This document shows positions 60,001 to 64,000 of a stretch of DNA of 64,000 bases, one piece after another. A program made the translations under genes and the position numbers. The stretch covers positions 42,451,053-42,515,052 of the forward strand of contig CM060732.1 in the NCBI GenBank assembly GCA_030704615.1, read 5' to 3'. Origin of the DNA: Takakia lepidozioides (lineage: Eukaryota; Streptophyta; Takakiopsida; Takakiales; Takakiaceae). The notes beneath the pieces were generated by a model that saw nothing but the letters and a program-made list of their open reading frames with translations, ran no database searches and had not been told where the DNA came from. How positions within the stretch are numbered: the first letter of the stretch is position 1; every line of letters starts with the position of its first letter.

Positions 60001-62518
60001 GGGGGGCACGCTGATGTGCCAGCACAGACAGATTCCAACACTGAGGATAGACACCCCTTCTGGGAGGTTCTGAAGAGACCAGCAACGGCCCCAGCGAGAA
60101 TGGTGACAGCAGAGATGGAGGAGTTTCTCATTGGATCCAGTGACAAGCAAGAAGCAGCGAAAGGTGATGCTCAGATTTCTGCTGATGGAACGGTAGCAAC
60201 AGGTGGGAGCAGCACTGGGGAGGCAAGCAAGGGTGATGATGGTGGAGAGGACCAGGAGTGGGGAGCAGGACAGTCAATAAAGGACTTGGCAGCAGACACT
60301 ATTCTCCTTTTGGAACAGATGGATCTGGACAGTGCCATGGCTTCCAAAGTGCGAGGACTTCTAGCAAAACTTCGTAGGCTCAAAGTAGCAGGAGTGGATG
60401 AGCTTGATGATGGTGATGCAAGTGGAGAGGGGTCCAAAATCGAAGCAGAAGCTGGCCCTGAAGAAACTGGGGGGGGTAAACGGAAAGGGAAAACTCGGTA
60501 ATGCCTATACACCACTTCAGTTGGCCAATGTGAAACCTTCATAGATCATTGGTTCAAGGCCAGGTTTTCTGTCTAGGCTTCCTGAGTCATGGTTGAAGAA
60601 ATATAATGAACTTGCCTTTACAGATATAATTCAACCATCTTACACAACATAAAACTAAAGCCTGTCAACCCAATGCAGAGTTCAGAGATTAAAAACCAGG
60701 TTCTGCACTACTTCATTGCTTCATTTAGCCTTTGTTATACTGAGGGTAGGTAAGAGAGATCTGTGGGGGTCGCTCTTGGCCCATTATGCTGTGGAGTCAA
60801 ATTGAGGAAGATTTTGAAACCTCTTGCCAAAAAACCAGCCACAATGCAGTCCTAGTCTCTTTGGTGATTAAGTTGCCCAACAGAACCAGGAAATAATCTC
60901 CATCCAATGGAAAATACTTATTTCATCCACACTCACTCGACACATTTCTCCTTGATAGAAGTGATCGACCATAAGCCAGAGACCAGAGGAACATTTCATT
61001 ATAAATTTGTTCCTCAGCTTCATTGTATTTTTAAGAGTGTTACCTGCTTGAATGATGAATTGGATTCTTTGCTTCAAAGGCATGTTAGAATGACATATTG
61101 CGCTTGGATCTAACTTTGTGAAACTGGTGCCAGGGGTTGGGGTAAATTGAGGCAGGGAATGGAAGACAGCAAGAAGAATGAAAATCAGTTCTTCACTGTT
61201 GCTACAGAGCTCCTGCGGACTAGGAGAACCTCCAGTTTGAAACCGTACGGATAGAATTCTCTCCCTTGAAGCTTTGTCAGTAGATACATGTGTAAAGATC
61301 AACTTTAATTGTCACCATGCCTTGAAAAGGGCAGATTTTATGTGAGAGAGAGAGAACCAAGAAATAAGGGTCTTACGGTCCTTAGAACAGGAGGAAAACC
61401 ATATCACACGACTCCAAATGTTGCTCTGAAAGTGGAAGACCCAGAGGGCCCATGTGACGCTAAATCAGTACAGAATACACACACAGGGAAAGAAAGGAAC
61501 GAAAGATTTGTTATGTGGGAGCCCTGTGAGAGGCTTAAAGGGCCAAGTGGGAGAAATGAAATGGTGCTTTATAACGTCCGCGGAAAGCTCATAGAGCTTA
61601 TGGGACAAAATGGAAGAGGAACAATCCAGAAACCACAATTAATGTTCTAGCGATTGTCTAAGGGTGAAGGCCTCGTGCAGGTAGGCTGCCAAGCATTTTT
61701 TATCCTCTGGAGAGAAAGTAAGAAAAGGAACTTCATGAAGTCCACACAGAGAGACTATGTTTCATATGCAGATATAATTGAGTTTATTTTCCTCTTGGTT
61801 TAGGCTCAAGCCAAAAGACCTGCCATTTGTCCCTCTGGGCTTTGCCAAGCTGATGAAAATGAACCCACCCCCAAAGGTTGTCAGGTCCTTCAACGAGCAC
61901 CAGGTTTAAACTTCAAACAATGCCTCTTCATGGTGGTCAATGTTTGGAAGATGGAATGTGCCATCCTCCATTTGGAGTCCCTTTTGTGAGTGCCTTTCTA
62001 GGTTGGACTGCCCTCAAGGCAGGGTGGACCCTTCTGGCACCAGTCAAGTTTATTGCTCTAAAAGAGAGTGCTCTGGATTCTCTAGACAACCATGTGATTT
62101 CTGGGCATAATGACCAGTAATTTATACACCAAGTTCCCTTTGCAGACTCCCCAATGTGCTTCGCTTTGCTCTCCACTGCTAGTCCCCTGCTTGATACACC
62201 CTGATCTTTGTAAGCTACAGGCTGAAGATGAGGTCCCTGCTTCACAAGTAGGGAATAACATGCCATAGAAATACACTTACCGATCATTGATCATTCCTGC
62301 AGCTGACAAAGCTTCTGGAGAGCCTCTACAGTGCCAAGATAGTAGCAGACAGTGTAGATGATGCTTCCGACAACGAACGGCAGACTGCCTGTGAGTTCGT
62401 TTATGACTTCATGCTCAACAATTATGGGCTCAAAGGGCTTGCGGAGTCAGCTGTTCATGGAGTTTTCAAAAAGATCAAGCAACTAATCATGAACAAGGGC
62501 ATTGAAAAGTCCCATAAG
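51004..62518 (+). CDS. Large coiled-coil protein, putatively ciliary/axonemal; both ends incomplete
   Basis: Exons with consistent phase: about 51004-51572, about 51701-52110, 52292-52573, 52678-52872, 54076-54225, 54727-54801, 58942-59305, 59762-60497, 61804-61903, 62303-62518. The junction between the first two exons does not keep phase in my reading, so a small exon may be missing. The protein starts Ser/Arg/Pro-rich and has a CCSMCGQIKP cysteine pair, CEERGDMLLHVWRQLL, a coiled coil (KLKAMEKEVLQTREAISVDK and onward), a Gly/Ser/Glu-rich low-complexity stretch ending GGKRKGKTR, and a C-terminal helical region YDFMLNNYGLKGLAESAVHG. The ERG-LL-W motif and the YGLxxLAE segment recall axonemal proteins of the dynein light-intermediate and TSNAXIP1 kinds, but this comes from memory of family style. 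It continues to the right past a GTATCA donor. Three introns carry LINE sequence or ORF-like noise. Confidence 0.7.
55133..55645 (+). mobile_element. LINE zinc-knuckle and 3' tail, on the strand opposite to its reverse transcriptase
   Basis: Plus strand: LSDENEVRQKTSLNLFPVCD, DDLKGLPTLGTRLKFKLRAG, then CNCRLYGQPADNIHFLIHCP (the second knuckle Cys is Tyr here), FTNFEIKAEPKAQALLGPSY and HTQQVDACVEGFLEDIW, then the tail aaggtaagtcttactacc up to about 55640. The reverse transcriptase of the same family ends on the minus strand at the same point, so the two 3' ends meet tail to tail. Confidence 0.87.
55133..58380 (-). mobile_element. LINE with APE endonuclease and reverse transcriptase, nested in a ciliary-gene intron
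   Basis: Read on the minus strand: a 5' segment (58360-58124, SRASCVVFGVNPRMEDVSF), the endonuclease piece VVLLGDFNARVGKG (about 57777), SRAVNWWINEIKLKIAERQV (57094-57531), then RT with GVAQGCTLSPLLFNVFINKL (56416-56598) and PALMFADDFAGLGE (56227-56412), the post-RT region SYTYLGVEFSSNCNWDAHIQ and RLVKQAKSWRKREEEIRKNL (to about 55645). Stops and frameshifts occur throughout. The zinc-knuckle and tail (55133-55645) lie on the plus strand. The insertion fills most of the 4.1-kb intron between 54801 and 58942 and is antisense to the host gene. Confidence 0.9.
61310..61712. mobile_element. LINE debris in an intron of the ciliary gene
   Basis: 61555-61625 matches 62648-62710 (shared tataacgtccgcggaaag). 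61652-61705 is a near-identical reverse complement of 62983-63036 (shared agggtgaaggcctcgtgcag), part of the LINE C-terminus. The relative orientation of these two blocks therefore differs between the two loci. Confidence 0.8.
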
Positions 62519-62762
62519 GTATCATCTTTCGCCCTCTCTGTCCTCTATTCTATGAGCCCAGCAGAGTAGAGAGAGACACCACAAAGGAAAAGTGGAATAG
62601 AACAACAGAATCACTGAAAAAGAGAGAAGAAAGAGGATAAAAGAAATGAAATGAAATGGTACTATATAACGTCCGCGGAAAGGTCAAAGAGCTTCTGGGA
62701 CAAAAGGGGAAAAAACATGAGAGAGGAAACAAAAACTATCTCCTTCCCTTCTGAGGGCATTG

Positions 62763-63108
62763 GGGTGGTTCAGGGTGGGCTCCCACAATCTACGGATCGA
62801 GACTGGCAGATGGGAAAACCTGCAACGGGAGGACCGCCTATGCCCAGCTTGCACCGGGCGCAACCAGTGAATTGAAACTGAAGAACACTTCTTCTTTTAT
62901 TGCCCTCTATATTACGAGATCCGTGGGAAATTCTACTGTCTATTCCGCGGAATTAAATCTCTCACTGAAGTCTTCCACTATGACGATCAGAAATGCTTGG
63001 CTGCTTACCTGCACGAGGCCTTCACCCTTAGACAATCCCTTGAGCAGCGCCGAAAGATAATTGGGCCGCAAGATTCTACCATCTCGGAGAACCAAGAATG
63101 TCTCTCGT
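62763..63108 (+). mobile_element. LINE zinc-knuckle C-terminus (second LINE type)
   Basis: Plus strand: LRIETGRWENLQREDRLCPA, a CPAC pair, one in-frame TGA, then IETEEHFFFYCPLYYEIRGK (H and C of the knuckle) and LAAYLHEAFTLRQSLEQRRK. This is the zf-RVT type C-terminus common in LINEs. The neighbouring reverse transcriptase is on the minus strand. Confidence 0.85.
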
Positions 63109-64000
63109 AGAAATGGAGCTTTGTTGTGAGATTGGTAGCTTCCAAGTCCTCCTGACATGTAGTTCCATAAGCTCCCTTCTAGTGTTTCTGTTGCGATCCT
63201 GTTTGGATGTGATTTCCACCTCTTCTGGATTCTCTGGTGATAGTGAAGCAATAGAGAGTTCATTGCGCTAAGAAAAACTGCACACGCTAGCATACCAGGA
63301 GTGCTTGAAACCTGCTGTTTTGCGAGGGCTCTTGCCACGAGCCCCTTGGGTGCAAGGGCTTGTAACCTATGAAGAAAGATTGTAAGCCGGAAGAGGGCCT
63401 CGGTTTGAAGTGGCACGCATGCAAACTCTGCACATAGGATGTGAGATGGAGTTGGGCCTCTGGCTCCAAGCATTGCTTGGAGAAAAGATGACTGCAATGG
63501 TTCCAGATTCTTTTCCCACCAGGAAACTGGGACACCAGGTGCCCAGAACTCACAACCATAAGTGGCGGCCGGGGTGACAATGCTGTCAAATAGCTACTTT
63601 TTGGTTGGGGGGTGGCGCAGATGTATCTGTTTGCATTTGGCCTGAAGGTGGATGGAGGCCGCCTTGCCCTTCGTCAATCTGTCCAGGGCAGTTGATGCAA
63701 ACTGGAATTTGGGGAGTGGACAACCAGACCCAGATATCGGTATGTATTGACAGTCTCCATTGAAGATGAATCTGCGCTCCGCCTGGCCATTGAAAACCAT
63801 GATCTTGGTTTTGGTAAAGATGGACTTGCAGTCCATAGTCTTTGGAGAACTCTTCCAAGATGTGGAGATGGCGTCAGCGTAGAGGAGATCTGATTGCGGT
63901 GGTCCCCCATCCAACGGCATCCCAACACCATGGTTATTTGAGATGTAACCCTCCAAAGCGTCCATGTAGATCCCGAAAAGGGTAGGTGAGAGGGGGCAGC
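63109..64000 (-). mobile_element. LINE reverse transcriptase, second half, degenerate, runs off the window
   Basis: Minus strand from 64000: CPLSPTLFGIYMDALEGYIS, DLLYAD (catalytic box with the second Asp lost or shifted), EEFSKDYGLQVHL and TKTKIMVFNGQAERRFIF in different frames, NTYRYLGLVVHSP, then LFDSIVTPAATYGCEFWAPG, AMLGARGPTPSHILCAEFAC and LEGSLWNYM. At least two frameshifts. The 5' part is outside the window. Confidence 0.87.

Overview
The window is nuclear DNA of a green plant. It has multi-exon genes with GT-AG introns of about 0.1 to 4 kb, two genes for plastid-type proteins (ribosomal protein bS20 and a TPR protein), a plastid-type alpha-amylase, and many degenerate retroelements. 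One long gene at 51-62.5 kb resembles coiled-coil proteins of motile cilia. If that is right, the host makes flagellate sperm or zoospores, so a non-seed streptophyte (bryophyte, lycophyte, fern or charophyte) is most likely. No species is assigned.

Layout. 0.07-0.26 kb: a 45-bp minisatellite. 0.5-3.6 kb: a decaying gene with two FCP1-like HAD phosphatase modules. 4.2-9.4 kb: a degenerate Ty3/gypsy element split by a 3.3-kb insert. The insert starts with a 54-bp perfect palindrome and holds a tandem array of gene fragments, three of them pieces of cytosolic ribosomal protein eL27. 10.9-11.7 kb: a Ty1/copia fragment that folds back on itself. 13.07-21.53 kb (minus): a complete 13-exon ABCB transporter of 1326 aa. 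27.6-31.2 kb (minus): plastid bS20, whose intron carries a LINE. 32.5-35.6 kb (plus): a 9-exon plastid TPR protein. 38.5-44.2 kb (plus): an alpha-amylase with all catalytic residues. 46.2-46.7 kb (plus): a small acidic protein with a TATA promoter upstream. 48.4-50.7 kb (minus): a LINE whose C-terminus looks like a restriction-type endonuclease. 51.0-62.5 kb (plus): the putative ciliary gene, with an APE-type LINE in a 4.1-kb intron and more LINE debris in another. 62.6-64.0 kb: a further LINE.

The genes do not form an operon-like unit. Three of them (bS20, TPR, amylase) would act in or around the plastid, ABCB at the plasma membrane, and the 51-62.5 kb product in the axoneme if it is ciliary. 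The most unusual feature cuts across the repeats: in several independent retroelement copies (one gypsy and at least three LINE copies) a terminal coding block lies on the strand opposite to the rest of the element. In two copies the flipped block sits exactly in its own place. This is either a recurrent inversion process acting on retroelement ends or a systematic assembly artefact, and long reads would tell them apart.

Exon boundaries were placed by hand from splice signals, reading phase and knowledge of the families. No database search or alignment was run.
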